Of a DNA stretch of 64,000 bases, positions 47,596-57,712 are shown in pieces (position 1 is the stretch's first letter; each line of letters begins with the position of its first letter). A model generated the notes under the pieces. The model saw only the letters and a list, made by a program, of their open reading frames with translations. It was not told the origin of the DNA and made no database searches. The DNA is taken from contig MAAL01000025.1 of NCBI GenBank assembly GCA_002163245.1, forward strand, positions 124,001 to 188,000, in the 5' to 3' direction. The DNA comes from Gammaproteobacteria bacterium 42_54_T18. GTDB taxonomy: Bacteria > Pseudomonadota > Gammaproteobacteria > Pseudomonadales > Ketobacteraceae. The position numbers and the translations under genes were made by a program.

Positions 47596-50244
47596 CTACC
47601 TTACGTATATCAGCTCTCTTTTAAGCATAAATTCAAAACAGGTTCCATCACTACTGGTAGTAAATTCCAACATTGAATCTAGACGATTCAATGCAACCTG
47701 CACAAAACGCAACCCTAAACCCGCTCCTGTTTTTCCTCCTTGATGGCGATATGAACGATGAAAAGACTTAAAAATATATTTTTGCTCGTCTTCAGGGATT
47801 CCTGGGCCAGTATCAACTACCAACACCTTTACGCCTTGTGCTGAAGCCTGCAATGTAATTGTTACCGATGCACCTGAATCGCTGTATTTGACAGCATTTG
47901 ATAATAAGTTAACGAATATTCTTTCCAATAAATCGCCATTACTTCTAACCCAAAAATCGTCCCCTTCCTCTTCGGTTGTAATACGAATATTTTTCTCAAC
48001 GGCTTGACTATAGATGTCATCTTTCGCGTTGCACGCTACATCCAACATATCCACATCATAATGCTGTATAGGTTCATCATTATCAACTTTTGCAAGTTGT
48101 AAAAACTGCTCGGAGAAGTGCAGGCTTTTATTGGCATAGTGCCGAACATTTACTAGTGCTTCCTGCCATTCATTATCATCTTCATGCAGGGAGCTCAACC
48201 GCTCCGTATAAGACATCAATGATACCATTGGTGTTCGCATATCATGAGAAACAAAATTGATAGTTTCATTTCTTGCTCTTTGTGCATCTTTAATACGTGC
48301 AATATCAACAACGTTGATAACGACAAATCGATGTATCGCATCCATTTCACCCACAATTTCCAGGTTTAATAATATCTCTTTCCCTGAACAGGTTCGAATT
48401 TCAATTTGTTGCTTATTATTCTCGGTGTGATGCTGAGACTGATTCAGCAATACAAACCTGAAAACATTTACCCAGCTATCTCCCCCTGACACAATTTCCA
48501 TATCTGAAAATGTCTGCCATAAAGGTCTATCGCTCTCTAAAGCCAGCAATTTATTGGCCATTTTATTAGAGAACAATACCTCAGCAAACATATCGGTAAT
48601 AATTACCCCCTCCGCCATCTCAATTAAGCAGGATTGAAATAAGGCTCTAGCTTGTGAAAGCCGAGTCTGTGATCGACGTACTTTTTCCAAACTATTGATA
48701 AGAAGGTCATAGGAAGGCTTATCATTCATATCTTCCGGTGCTTCCGTCAAAGTAATCAAGTCCACCAAGAAGCGATGGACGGCCTCATCTCTAGCAGATA
48801 CTTTCAATAACGGTAACACCACATCATACGTACTTCCATTATGAGTGAGCGAGTACTGCCGATAATCCGAATTATTCAACCAATAAACACGACTGCCTCG
48901 TATGGTACTACCTTTAAGGTAATAGCGTTCACTGTCTTTCCATATCCCACAATCTAGAATATCTAAACTCGCAAACAGCGCATCAACACGAGAAAAAGTT
49001 TTCTTACCTGGCTCGGGAATTAGCCCTGAATTTGAAGACTCCTCTAACTGCTCAGTTAAAATAACAAATTGTTTTTTAAAATATCTTAACGCCTGATCTA
49101 AACGAATAACACTCCATAGCGGGTACACAAGGATTGCACCAAAAATGGCGGATGCTGTAGGGATCCAAATATAATAGTTAACCAAAATCCAGTATGCCCC
49201 CAACAAACCTAAACTACATGCGGCGCCTGTTACAAGTAAAGCTACAGGGGCACTCACTCTAGGAACAATAATAAGTATTATTAATAGAAAGACTGTTGAA
49301 AAAAACATACCCAACAATGGATCTATCGGGTGAATCAGGTGCTGCTTTCGTATGGCGTCGAATATGTTTGCGTTTATTTCAACACCCGGCATCTGTTCTC
49401 CGTGAACTGTTGTGGGTGTTTGCAATGCATCACCCAGCGTTAACGCTGTTGCCCCAACAAAGACCACCTTATCGTTAAAAATCGATGTTGGTACACGCCC
49501 TTTAATTACATCAACAAAGGATACCTGCTGAAATGTCCCAGTATCTCCAGTAAATGGTATATACGCTTGCAACTCAGCCACCCGATAATATGGAGCGTTA
49601 CGCGTATTTGGGCTAACACTCTCATCTCTTAATCTTGGCTTTACGTAACCAAGAATTTCAGCGGCAGTTAGTGAAAAATGATTCCAATATGCATCACCAA
49701 CACCCTGATACAAATATGCACTTCGAACGACTCCATCTGAGTCAAGCTCAGTATTGACATGACCTAATTCCGAATACTCGGCAAACATAGGGTGTGGCAT
49801 TACTTCAACCAGCTGAGCGCCCTTTTGCAATTGATCTACATAAATAGGTAAAATTACCGCAAGATCCAACTGCAAGGCCTTCTGTAGCGCAGCGTCGCCA
49901 ATACGGTCCAACAAAGATTGCTCGGAAAAAACAATATCATAAGCGACTAACCGTGCCCCTCCTTCTTCAAGCAGATCAATTAGCTCAGCATGGTAACGCC
50001 GAGACCAAGGCCACTGCCCTATTTCACTAAGACTTTGTTCATCAATAGCAACAACAACAATGTCCTCTGGCGGGTCTGAGTCTAGCCAACGGATTTGCTG
50101 ATCATAAAATTGGTGGTCTACTTTTACAAGCCATTGAAAATAATAAGATAACGACAACAGACATAATAGTGATAATGAAAATATCACAAGAGCAACTCTG
50201 GATGTCAGTCGCGCAGAAGATATCCATTGGCGCTTATCTAACAT
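47596..50244 (-). CDS. CHASE2-PAS sensor histidine kinase
   Basis: 882 aa from ATG 50244, which overlaps the stop of the LysM-FecR gene (TAATG), a sign of translational coupling; an upstream frame start at 50292 is not needed. Order: one membrane helix (about 15-35), extracytoplasmic CHASE2 domain (about 40-325, DIVVVAIDEQSLSEIGQWPWSRRYHAELI), three membrane helices (about 325-390), a linker, PAS (about 535-645), HisKA with His667 in VSHDMRTPM and a canonical HATPase (NLLSNAVKY, DTGPGIPED, GAGLGL). CHASE2 often pairs with FecR proteins (known). Cognate regulator probably encoded at 51426. Confidence 0.93.
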   Translation of the reverse strand: MLDKRQWISSARLTSRVALVIFSLSLLCLLSLSYYFQWLVKVDHQFYDQQIRWLDSDPPEDIVVVAIDEQSLSEIGQWPWSRRYHAELIDLLEEGGARLVAYDIVFSEQSLLDRIGDAALQKALQLDLAVILPIYVDQLQKGAQLVEVMPHPMFAEYSELGHVNTELDSDGVVRSAYLYQGVGDAYWNHFSLTAAEILGYVKPRLRDESVSPNTRNAPYYRVAELQAYIPFTGDTGTFQQVSFVDVIKGRVPTSIFNDKVVFVGATALTLGDALQTPTTVHGEQMPGVEINANIFDAIRKQHLIHPIDPLLGMFFSTVFLLIILIIVPRVSAPVALLVTGAACSLGLLGAYWILVNYYIWIPTASAIFGAILVYPLWSVIRLDQALRYFKKQFVILTEQLEESSNSGLIPEPGKKTFSRVDALFASLDILDCGIWKDSERYYLKGSTIRGSRVYWLNNSDYRQYSLTHNGSTYDVVLPLLKVSARDEAVHRFLVDLITLTEAPEDMNDKPSYDLLINSLEKVRRSQTRLSQARALFQSCLIEMAEGVIITDMFAEVLFSNKMANKLLALESDRPLWQTFSDMEIVSGGDSWVNVFRFVLLNQSQHHTENNKQQIEIRTCSGKEILLNLEIVGEMDAIHRFVVINVVDIARIKDAQRARNETINFVSHDMRTPMVSLMSYTERLSSLHEDDNEWQEALVNVRHYANKSLHFSEQFLQLAKVDNDEPIQHYDVDMLDVACNAKDDIYSQAVEKNIRITTEEEGDDFWVRSNGDLLERIFVNLLSNAVKYSDSGASVTITLQASAQGVKVLVVDTGPGIPEDEQKYIFKSFHRSYRHQGGKTGAGLGLRFVQVALNRLDSMLEFTTSSDGTCFEFMLKRELIYVR

Positions 50245-51401
50245 TAGAGAATCAAAAAAGACAATAAAGCTGAACCAAAGACATAAGGCCACCAGCGCTC
50301 ACCTTCCACCTCTGAAATCACCACACGTGGAGGTAACACAACAAACTCAGTCGTTTTATCAACACCCTCAAATCCGTTATTATCAATTGCTCTAATATTG
50401 ATTTTATAGCGCCCCTCGTTTAATAGAGAAAGTTCTTTGTTCGTAACGATTAACTTATCCTCAAGTATAAAGCGCTCATCACCTTTAACATCTCCCTCAA
50501 CAATAAAAAGTTCTAGCCTGTAAGCATTGGCACCATCTATAGGCTGCCACTCCAATGTTAATGGAAATTCTGATACGATGCCTGCTACTCGCTGCTCCAC
50601 GTCAGGCAATAATACTGGAGCTGGCAGCAGAGCCTCTGGCGGCAACACCGCTTTACCTTTTTCTGCCTTCACTGCATAACCTGCGTCAACAGATTGATCA
50701 CCTTTATCATTGCCTACGCTGACATTACCTTTCAACACTTCGGTAGTCATTACAGGCACATCACCTTCAGCGCTTGATACTCGAAAAACTGTACCTCTCA
50801 CCGCCGCAGCTGCAGCAGGGGTAATAATTTCATATCGTGACCCACTTCCCTTCGATGGTGTCACTTTTGCCCTTACTCTGCCTCGGTTTAATCGAATACG
50901 GGTATCTACCATACCACTGTCCCCATATAGGGTTAACGTATCAAATAGAACATCAGAACCCGCTTTTACCATCAATTGAGAGCCGTCAGCGAATTCCAAT
51001 AAAAAACTACCTTCGCGACTGTATAAATGGTCACCAACAGAAAAAGCATCACCTTTCATTATAATTTTAAAATTGCCACCTTCAAGAGCAATCACCGGCT
51101 CTCCTTCGACCGTTAACACTCTGGCTTTTGCTGGCTGCACCTTCAACCACGCAATTGGTAGATATAACTTTGTGCCCGGAGAAATTCGTTTTGGATTAGC
51201 AATTTCATTTCGTAAGGCGATTTTATTCCAGCAGTCAGGCTCGGCAACGTAGGTATTACATAAAACCCATAACGTATCTCCAGGTCGAAACGTGTAAACC
51301 CATTCACCAGCACGAGCAACGCCCCCCCCTAACAATGAAAACGCAACAAACAAACCAACTAAAGAATAGGAATGTGATTTTTTAACAAAACGACTAACCA
51401 T
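50244..51401 (-). CDS. LysM and FecR domain periplasmic protein
   Basis: 385 aa. Signal peptide (about 1-31), LysM (about 35-83, YTFRPGDTLWVLCNTY...ISPGTKLYLP) for peptidoglycan binding, FecR domain (about 120-240, with DGSQLMVKAGSDVLFDTL...GRVRAKVTP...RYEIITPAAAAAVRGTVFRV) and a C-terminal fibronectin-like part. A hydrophobic end (YVFGSALLSFLIL) may be a membrane anchor. FecR-CHASE2 pairs are a known association; it may transmit an envelope signal to the kinase downstream, whose start overlaps this stop. Confidence 0.92.
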   Translation of the reverse strand: MVSRFVKKSHSYSLVGLFVAFSLLGGGVARAGEWVYTFRPGDTLWVLCNTYVAEPDCWNKIALRNEIANPKRISPGTKLYLPIAWLKVQPAKARVLTVEGEPVIALEGGNFKIIMKGDAFSVGDHLYSREGSFLLEFADGSQLMVKAGSDVLFDTLTLYGDSGMVDTRIRLNRGRVRAKVTPSKGSGSRYEIITPAAAAAVRGTVFRVSSAEGDVPVMTTEVLKGNVSVGNDKGDQSVDAGYAVKAEKGKAVLPPEALLPAPVLLPDVEQRVAGIVSEFPLTLEWQPIDGANAYRLELFIVEGDVKGDERFILEDKLIVTNKELSLLNEGRYKINIRAIDNNGFEGVDKTTEFVVLPPRVVISEVEGERWWPYVFGSALLSFLIL

Positions 51402-51425
51402 GCGACGTACTTTCCTCTTTATCGA

Positions 51426-52121
51426 CTAATCTTCAGGTTCAATGCGTTCCAAACGATATCCATGCTGATACACCGTTTTTATTCTGTAGCCCGCTTCTGC
51501 ACCAATAGCAAAAGCTTTGCGAATTCGACTAATATGCACATCAACCGTTCGTGTGTTTATATCTGCAGACAATCCCCACACCGTTTCCAACAAATAAGTA
51601 CGAGAGAGCACTCTTCCACAGTTTGAAAAAAGACACGCAGCAAGATCAAAATCTTTTTCCGTAAGGGTTATTGGCACTTCCTGGTTGAATGCTTTCTTAC
51701 TCTTCAAATCTAACCGATAGGGCGCCTGAACAATAACATCAGTAACAGCAGCTCCTACCCCTGCACGACGCGCCAAAGCACTCAGGCGAGCACTCAGTTC
51801 ACCTTTACGAACAGGTTTCACTACATAATCATCTGCCCCTTTTTCAAGTGCCATAATAATATCGTCTTCGGCATCCCGCTGCGTACAAAAGAGCACGGGG
51901 ATATTCTCATTAATTTGTGTTCGTATTGTTACTAACGTATCAATACCGGATATATCCGGCAGCTCCCAATCAAGAACTAGCAAGTCAAACTGTCCTTTTC
52001 TTACCCCTTGTATTAACTCAAATGCCCGCTCAAAATGTACGCATTGGTATCCTTGCTCTATCATCCACTGCTTTAACGTAGACGCTTGCTGAACATCATC
52101 TTCTAAATAACCTATACGCAT
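51426..52121 (-). CDS. OmpR/PhoB-type response regulator
   Basis: 231 aa: receiver (about 1-120, with EDD at 7-9, phospho-acceptor Asp in LVLDWELPD near 54 and KPVRK near 104) and winged-helix DNA-binding domain (about 130-225, ITLTEKDFDLAACLF...TRTVDVHISRIRKAF...GYRL). AAAGGAT stands seven bases before ATG 52121. It is 24 bases upstream of the LysM-FecR gene, on the same strand, so it is probably the output of the CHASE2 kinase and possibly of the hybrid kinase. Confidence 0.95.
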   Translation of the reverse strand: MRIGYLEDDVQQASTLKQWMIEQGYQCVHFERAFELIQGVRKGQFDLLVLDWELPDISGIDTLVTIRTQINENIPVLFCTQRDAEDDIIMALEKGADDYVVKPVRKGELSARLSALARRAGVGAAVTDVIVQAPYRLDLKSKKAFNQEVPITLTEKDFDLAACLFSNCGRVLSRTYLLETVWGLSADINTRTVDVHISRIRKAFAIGAEAGYRIKTVYQHGYRLERIEPED

Positions 52122-52239
52122 AAATCCGATCCTTTATCTGCTCCCCTTTAGCTATGCAAATACCAAGAAGGGAAATGGCAGCCGTGATGGTATGATTTTC
52201 ATCTAAGCCATCTTCAATATAGATGTCCACTGTATACAT
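52096..52239 (-). CDS. Possible small open frame overlapping the response regulator start
   Basis: 47 codons from ATG 52239 (MYTVDIYIEDGLDENHTITA...) to a stop at 52096, in a different frame from the regulator and overlapping its first 26 bases. It has an acidic-looking, protein-like composition and fills the 119-base gap between the 52241 gene and the regulator. No ribosome site is visible, and it could be leftover sequence or chance. Low confidence. Confidence 0.25.
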   Translation of the reverse strand: MYTVDIYIEDGLDENHTITAAISLLGICIAKGEQIKDRIYAYRLFRR

Positions 52240-52240
52240 A

Positions 52241-52675
52241 TCAACCGCAGGACACACCAACTCTCGAATAAGAACCGACAACATTATCCACACGCTGACG
52301 TAAGAACTCTGCAGTTAACTCGCTCAACATAAAACTATTCTCCATCAAATAGCTTAATTTTGAAGGAAGCTCACCCTCAAAACCAACACCAAGCAGAAGC
52401 GGTATTTTCTGAGACACACGCTGAATCACATCATTGTATAAGGGCATCGAAGCTTTAAAATCAACCAATAGACACGCGTCGTAGTCATCAATTATCTGCT
52501 GCCCTATCAACTCTGGCAACTGCCCAATCAAATAGTAACTGCAGAAGAAACACTCATGACCCTCGACATTGGCCTCAACAATATCCCAACCGGCATCCTG
52601 AGATGCTAACACTAAGATCTTTTGTGGCATTGCAGAGTATTCTAAGTATTGCTGCTTGAGAAATGACTTTTCCAT
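52241..52675 (-). CDS. Small receiver-like hypothetical protein at the head of the signalling operon
   Basis: 144 aa from ATG 52675 (AGGTGACATTG upstream; GTG 52684 also possible). The region from about residue 16 to 125 (MPQKILVLASQDAGWDIVEAN..., DYDACLLVDFKASMPLYNDVI, KIPLLLGVGFEG) looks like a degenerate response-regulator receiver: strand-helix order and an Asp at the phospho-acceptor position (LLVDFKAS) but no acidic triad at the start. It leads the same-strand set of regulator, LysM-FecR and kinases. Not recognised as a named family. Confidence 0.55.
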   Translation of the reverse strand: MEKSFLKQQYLEYSAMPQKILVLASQDAGWDIVEANVEGHECFFCSYYLIGQLPELIGQQIIDDYDACLLVDFKASMPLYNDVIQRVSQKIPLLLGVGFEGELPSKLSYLMENSFMLSELTAEFLRQRVDNVVGSYSRVGVSCG

Positions 52676-52902
52676 CAATGTCACCTACCGATTCTGACAA
52701 TCAAATTAAGATCAAACAAAACAGATTATTCTAGCAATAAAGGTAACATAGAAAGCAAAAGAAACGGATCCAACAACGAGGGGTTTTACAGTGTTTTACA
52801 TTTCTACAAAAAGCAGATCAAAAACTCCAACCTACTTTCAAATGTTAGGTCAGCAACAAAATACGATGACGCTGCTGTCCTAACCGCACTCTGAATTACT
52901 AA

Positions 52903-53634
52903 TTAGAACGAATAATCCAACGATACAAATGTTGTCGAATCGAACTTATGCGTACCGACAGGAACACTTGACGTATGCTTAGCTTCGTAAGAAATAACGA
53001 GTGCCAAACTGCCATTCAGCTGTGATTTAAATCGAGATAAAGACTTACTAATTGTGCTATTTTCACCCGCTTCAACACTCATTTCCTGACGAAATGAAGA
53101 TGCCTTGGTGATAATCCAGTCATAGTTAAGAGCGCCACGAAGTGTACCCTCCTCTTCTACATCGTTCTCACCCATAATTTCACTTCGACGGTAACCAGGA
53201 CCAACTTCCATCTCCAATATATGAGCATCATTTTGAATGAGTTTTCGCCCATAACCCGCAGTGATTGATGTTTGATAGTCATAACCACTAAACCGATCGT
53301 CTTCATGTTCAATCAATCCAAACACATAGTCAATTTCGCTAAGTTTTCTATCAAATTTCGCAGAAGCAAAGTACTTCTCTGCGGAACGGATGTCATCCGT
53401 CTCTTCATTTAAGCTTTCCAGCTTATACGTATTCCGCCAAACACTACCATCTCGAATCGCTCTAGCCTTAACCCCAAGGTTCTGACTGTTTGTGTTACCG
53501 TTATTGGAAATAAAGGAAAGCCCAACCTCTCCACTCCATAACTTCTTGTCAGACTTATCATCTTCTGCCAATACCACAGGCGACGCAGCTACACTTGATG
53601 CCAATAAAATAGATGAAATTACTATCTTTTTCAT
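52903..53634 (-). CDS. DUF481 family outer-membrane protein
   Basis: 243 aa from ATG 53634 (GGGGAAGGT upstream). Signal peptide (1-23, VLAED). Seen: WSGEVGLSFISNNGNTNSQNLGVKARAIRDGSVWRNTYKLESLNEE and AEKYFASAKFDRKLSEIDYVFGLIEHEDDRFSGYDYQTSITAGYG, the DUF481/YdiY barrel pattern; ends with ...FVSLDYSF, a C-terminal Phe. Function unknown; related proteins rise in acid or osmotic stress. Stands alone, divergent from mscS. Confidence 0.88.
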   Translation of the reverse strand: MKKIVISSILLASSVAASPVVLAEDDKSDKKLWSGEVGLSFISNNGNTNSQNLGVKARAIRDGSVWRNTYKLESLNEETDDIRSAEKYFASAKFDRKLSEIDYVFGLIEHEDDRFSGYDYQTSITAGYGRKLIQNDAHILEMEVGPGYRRSEIMGENDVEEEGTLRGALNYDWIITKASSFRQEMSVEAGENSTISKSLSRFKSQLNGSLALVISYEAKHTSSVPVGTHKFDSTTFVSLDYSF

Positions 53635-53870
53635 ACCTTCCCCAATAACACCCAGCAGGCGCAATACGCATTAATAAAATAAGTTGTCACAGTGTAATGA
53701 TTTTTAGCTCTATAACCAGCCCAAGAGACATAGCAGAGATGGATTTTTCAGGATTTAACATTTGTTCTGTTATGTAATACACCATTTCACGCTAGGATAC
53801 ATAACCTAAGCTACAATCTACAAACCCGCATCACCTGAACCATCACTCAACACTTTACAAGGAGGCAAAT

Positions 53871-54707
53871 ATGTCACTGGAATCAGGATTTGAATTATTC
53901 AAACAAGAAGAGTTACTCGATACCTATATTATCCCCTGGTCAATCAATATATCGTTTGGCCTCCTCATATTCATTATTGGCCTTATGGCCTCCAAAGCAT
54001 TAACGGCCGGCCTACGACGACTACTGGGGCGCCTCGGACTTGATAACCTATTGGTTAACTTCGTCTGCTCTATCAGTTACACCTTAATGCTGTTAATGGT
54101 CACCATCGCAGCTCTGGACCAGCTAGGTGTTGATACAACATCATTAATTGCTTTGCTTGGTGCAGCCGGCCTGGCCATTGGCTTGGCTTTACAAGGCTCG
54201 CTACAAAATTTCGCTTCAGGAGTGCTGCTTATTGTATTTCGTCCGTTTAAAACAGGAGACTATGTGGATATTGCAGGAACAAGCGGCACCGTGCGCGAGA
54301 TCAATATATTTAGCACCACGCTAAACACACCCGACAACAAGGAAACCATCGTCCCCAATGGCGCTATCTATTCCGGTCTAATTACCAACTACTCGTCTAA
54401 GACAGAGCGTCGAGTGGACATGATTTTTGGCATTGGTTACGGCGACGATCTGTTGAAAGCCAAATCCGTAATTAAAGATATCCTCGATGCGGATCAACGA
54501 ATATTAAAAGACCCAGGGGCAACCATTGCCGTTGCAGAACTAGGTGAAAGCAGCGTTAACTTTGCCGTAAGACCGTGGGTTAAAAGCGCTGATTATTGGG
54601 GTGTGTTATTTGATATAACCGAACAGGTGAAATTACGCTTTGATGCAGAAGGTATCTCCATTCCCTTCCCTCAAATGGATGTCCACTTAATGAAAGAAAA
54701 TAGCTAA
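53871..54707 (+). CDS. mscS: Small-conductance mechanosensitive channel MscS
   Basis: 278 aa. Three N-terminal membrane helices (about 25-45, 63-85, 90-115), TM3 with the Gly/Ala-rich pore ALLGAAGLAIGLALQGSLQNFASGVLLIVFRPF, then the beta domain (GDYVDIAGTSGTVREINIFSTTL, VPNGAIYSGLITNYS) and the C-terminal alpha/beta part. Releases solutes on sudden osmotic downshift. AAGGAGG precedes ATG. Close to the E. coli MscS length of 286. Followed by a hairpin at 54725-54756. Confidence 0.97.
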   Translation: MSLESGFELFKQEELLDTYIIPWSINISFGLLIFIIGLMASKALTAGLRRLLGRLGLDNLLVNFVCSISYTLMLLMVTIAALDQLGVDTTSLIALLGAAGLAIGLALQGSLQNFASGVLLIVFRPFKTGDYVDIAGTSGTVREINIFSTTLNTPDNKETIVPNGAIYSGLITNYSSKTERRVDMIFGIGYGDDLLKAKSVIKDILDADQRILKDPGATIAVAELGESSVNFAVRPWVKSADYWGVLFDITEQVKLRFDAEGISIPFPQMDVHLMKENS

Positions 54708-54724
54708 GCCCTATTTATTCTATT

Positions 54725-54756
54725 GCGGATCTTAGAATAGAACACCTAAGATCCGC
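54725..54756. terminator. Hairpin between mscS and the convergent TonB receptor
   Basis: GCGGATCTTA (54725-54734) pairs perfectly with TAAGATCCGC (54747-54756), 12-base loop. No T-run follows, so it may be a bidirectional stop of modest strength. Confidence 0.55.
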
Positions 54757-54773
54757 CCCTCTCAATTCACAAA

Positions 54774-56614
54774 TTAGAATACCCAACGAACCTGGGCATA
54801 CAAACTACGACCCTTTCCAGGTAGCCTCTCGTCTATTGCAATATCATCATTTATTGCACGATTATATCCCATCAAATGACCTTGATACTTCTTATCCAAT
54901 AAGTTATCAATACCCGCCGTTAACCTAACTGCTTCCGCCACCAAGACATAGCAAGAGAAATTAATCGTTCCATAACCTTTAGTACGTTGTTCGTTATTCT
55001 CTGCTGAAACAGCATCTTGTTTTGAAAATAAATGATTTTCAAAACTGGCACCCCACGTCTCCGTATCATAATCTAACGCATAAAGTGTGTTGGCTGGCAC
55101 AATACGGTATAGATTATCACTCACACCTCTTCGCTTGCCGCGCACGTAGTTGACCACACCACGCAACGACCAAGAAGAATCCCAACGATATGCCCAATTC
55201 ATATCAAAACCGTAAAATTTTGCATCAACATTACCAAACTGAAGTAATTCGCGACCAGAAGATACGTTTACGTCGTAGGCCGTGCCCTCTGTTACCGCCA
55301 CCCCTTGAATAAAATCATCGACGCTTCTATAGAAAACCCTAGGGCTAATATCGAATAAACCCGCACTCAGATCAAACCCTATATTAATTTCATGAGAAAG
55401 TTCTGTATCGAGCGCAACATCTCCATAGTTCCAGAGACACTAACCTCACCTGAATCCATACGGATATGGTTTGCTCGTATACCTACTTCCAAGGACAACA
55501 TGTCGCTTAGCTCAAAATTGGATTCCGCATAAACCCCAACACTATCACGAATCGCTTCGCTGAAATTTTCAACCAAAAACATCGGCATATTGGGGTTAGT
55601 GACATCGGTACTGTGCTCTGATTGCAACACATCTATACCAACTTCAAATGATCGGCCTACCTCAGATCGATAAACAAGCTTTCCGCCTTGGGATTCTCCC
55701 GTTGCAGTGGCTGTACGATAACTCATCGTATTACTGGGTGCCTCACGCAAAAGATGGTTTGACATAAGATGCTCTACATCATTGGCAAATAGTAAGGACT
55801 CTACAACAAAACCATCTCCTTGATACGTGTACTTTCCCTTCAATATATCCGTATCAACGAATCGAATATCCATTGGCAATGCAGGTGCTCCAGCATCCCC
55901 CGTTTCATTTCTTCCGCCAACGACTTCAATTTTATGAGCACCAAATCGAAAACCGTACCCCATATCAATCCGATTACGTTCATACTCTGTTGGCATTATT
56001 TCACCACCATCAAACTCTATATCATCAGCCTGCTCACCTAAGCCTTTTACGTTCAACCAATGATTCTTATTAGCAACAGTAACTAACACGCTTACCATTG
56101 TCGCATTATTGTTTGTCTCCCCTCCCACAGAGATCTCTCCTGATAAAATAGCCTCAGTTGAATCCACAAACTCACCGCTTTTTGTCTCAACGATGACACT
56201 ACCACCAATGGTTTCTTGACCACTGCTAACAGGTGACACTCCGCGATAAATACGAATATTACTCACTTGCGATGCTGGCGCATAATGTAACGGGGCATCC
56301 ATCCAATTAGGCCCCCCAGAGGTGTGCGTAGCTCCATCAATTACGGTATTAATACGCTGCCCAAACATCCCCCTATATTGAGCAAAACCCGTTAAAGGGC
56401 CATTCTTAACAACGCTAGCTCCAGCCATGCCGTTTAATAATTCAGTGGAATCTGGCGTAACAGTATTCTCTTTTTCTAAAGATATTGAAAATACACTTTT
56501 CTCGCCTTCAACAATGATGACTGGAGCATCACTTGCTTCAGCATAAAAAGAAAACACACTCGCAACTGCCAACACAATTACGCTTATCTGAAAAGCCGAT
56601 GGTAAATGCTTCAT
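54774..56614 (-). pseudogene. TonB-dependent receptor gene, broken by a frame change and probable internal deletion
   Basis: The N-terminal frame (ATG 56614 to stop 55379) has a signal peptide, a TonB-plug domain (MAGASVVKNGPLTGFAQYRGMFGQRINTVIDGA, IGGSVIVETKSG) and the first barrel strands, then ends in nonsense after SGEVSVSG. The C-terminal frame resumes as WNYGDVALDTELSHEINIGFDLSAG..., open to 54774 and ending VRWVF. In the related copper/NosA-type receptors a stretch of about 70-80 residues including TRSPSYQERYLWLPL lies between these parts (known from memory); it is absent here. So a deletion plus frameshift near 55430-55445 destroyed the gene. A simple sequence error would not explain the missing part. 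Confidence 0.82.
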
Positions 56615-56726
56615 AATTAACCCCAAGTCGATCAGAAAAATATCGAAGGGATCATATCAAGTTAGGAAAACGATAGGATGTGGCATATTGTCGCAGGCAG
56701 ACAAAAAATCATTCCACTAATTCCAG

Positions 56727-56764
56727 ACATTAAAAAACCCAGTAAATACTGGGTTTTTTAATGT
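56727..56764. terminator. Bidirectional terminator between etfA and the TonB receptor region
   Basis: 17-base arms (56727-56743 and 56748-56764) pair perfectly, with CCCAGT/ACTGGG core and A/T-runs at both sides. It lies 19 bases after the etfA stop. Confidence 0.9.
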
Positions 56765-56782
56765 CAATTTGCTTCTAATTGA

Positions 56783-57712
56783 TTAAAGCGCTTTTTCCAA
56801 TTCAGGAATCGCTTCAAACAAATCAGCAACAAGACCGTAATCCGCCACTTGAAAAATAGGAGCTTCTTCGTCTTTGTTGATAGCAACAATTACTTTACTG
56901 TCTTTCATACCTGCCAAATGCTGGATCGCACCGGAGATACCAACAGCTATATACAAATCAGGGGCAACAATCTTACCTGTTTGACCAACCTGCATATCGT
57001 TAGGAACAAAGCCTGCATCAACTGCAGCACGCGATGCGCCAACACCGGCACCTAGTTTATCAGCAACCGCTTCAAGCATCTTGAAGTTATCGCCATTCTG
57101 CATACCACGACCACCAGAGATGATGATTTTAGCAGCAGTCAACTCAGGACGATCTGACTTAGCAATTTCTTCGCCTACAAAGCTAGAAACGCCAGCATCC
57201 TTAGCAACATCAGTAGATTCAACAGCAGCTGAACCACCTTCAGTAGCAGCAGCATCAAATGCAGTACCACGAACGGTCATAACTTTAATCGCATCAGCAC
57301 TTTGTACTGTTGCAATCGCGTTACCTGCATAGATAGGACGTAAAAATGTGTCTGCACCTTCAACACCCGTGATTTCAGAAATCATCTGAACATCAAGAAG
57401 TGCTGCTACGCGAGGAAGGAAGTTCTTACCTGTTGTAGTAGCAGGTGCAAGGATGTGACCAAAGTCTTTTCCAAGTTCAACTACTAGCTCAGCAATGTTT
57501 TCCGCCAACTGGTGCTCATAAGCTGCATTGTCAGCAACAAGAACTTTTGTAACACCAGCAACTTTTGCTGCTTCTTCAGCAGCAGCACCACAACCAGAAC
57601 CCGCAACAAGAACTGTTACATCACTATCAATTGCTAGGGCAGCAGTAACAACGTTAAGTGTTGCTGCTTTTAGTGTGGCATTATCATGTTCTGCATAAAC
57701 TAAGACGCTCAT
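56783..57712 (-). CDS. etfA: Electron transfer flavoprotein, alpha subunit
   Basis: 309 aa. N-terminal domain from [25 protein letters not shown]-terminal FAD-binding domain with [71 protein letters not shown], the ETF alpha signature. With EtfB it accepts electrons from acyl-CoA dehydrogenases such as LiuA and passes them to ETF-quinone oxidoreductase. ATG 57712 directly follows the etfB stop. Confidence 0.98.
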   Translation of the reverse strand: MSVLVYAEHDNATLKAATLNVVTAALAIDSDVTVLVAGSGCGAAAEEAAKVAGVTKVLVADNAAYEHQLAENIAELVVELGKDFGHILAPATTTGKNFLPRVAALLDVQMISEITGVEGADTFLRPIYAGNAIATVQSADAIKVMTVRGTAFDAAATEGGSAAVESTDVAKDAGVSSFVGEEIAKSDRPELTAAKIIISGGRGMQNGDNFKMLEAVADKLGAGVGASRAAVDAGFVPNDMQVGQTGKIVAPDLYIAVGISGAIQHLAGMKDSKVIVAINKDEEAPIFQVADYGLVADLFEAIPELEKAL

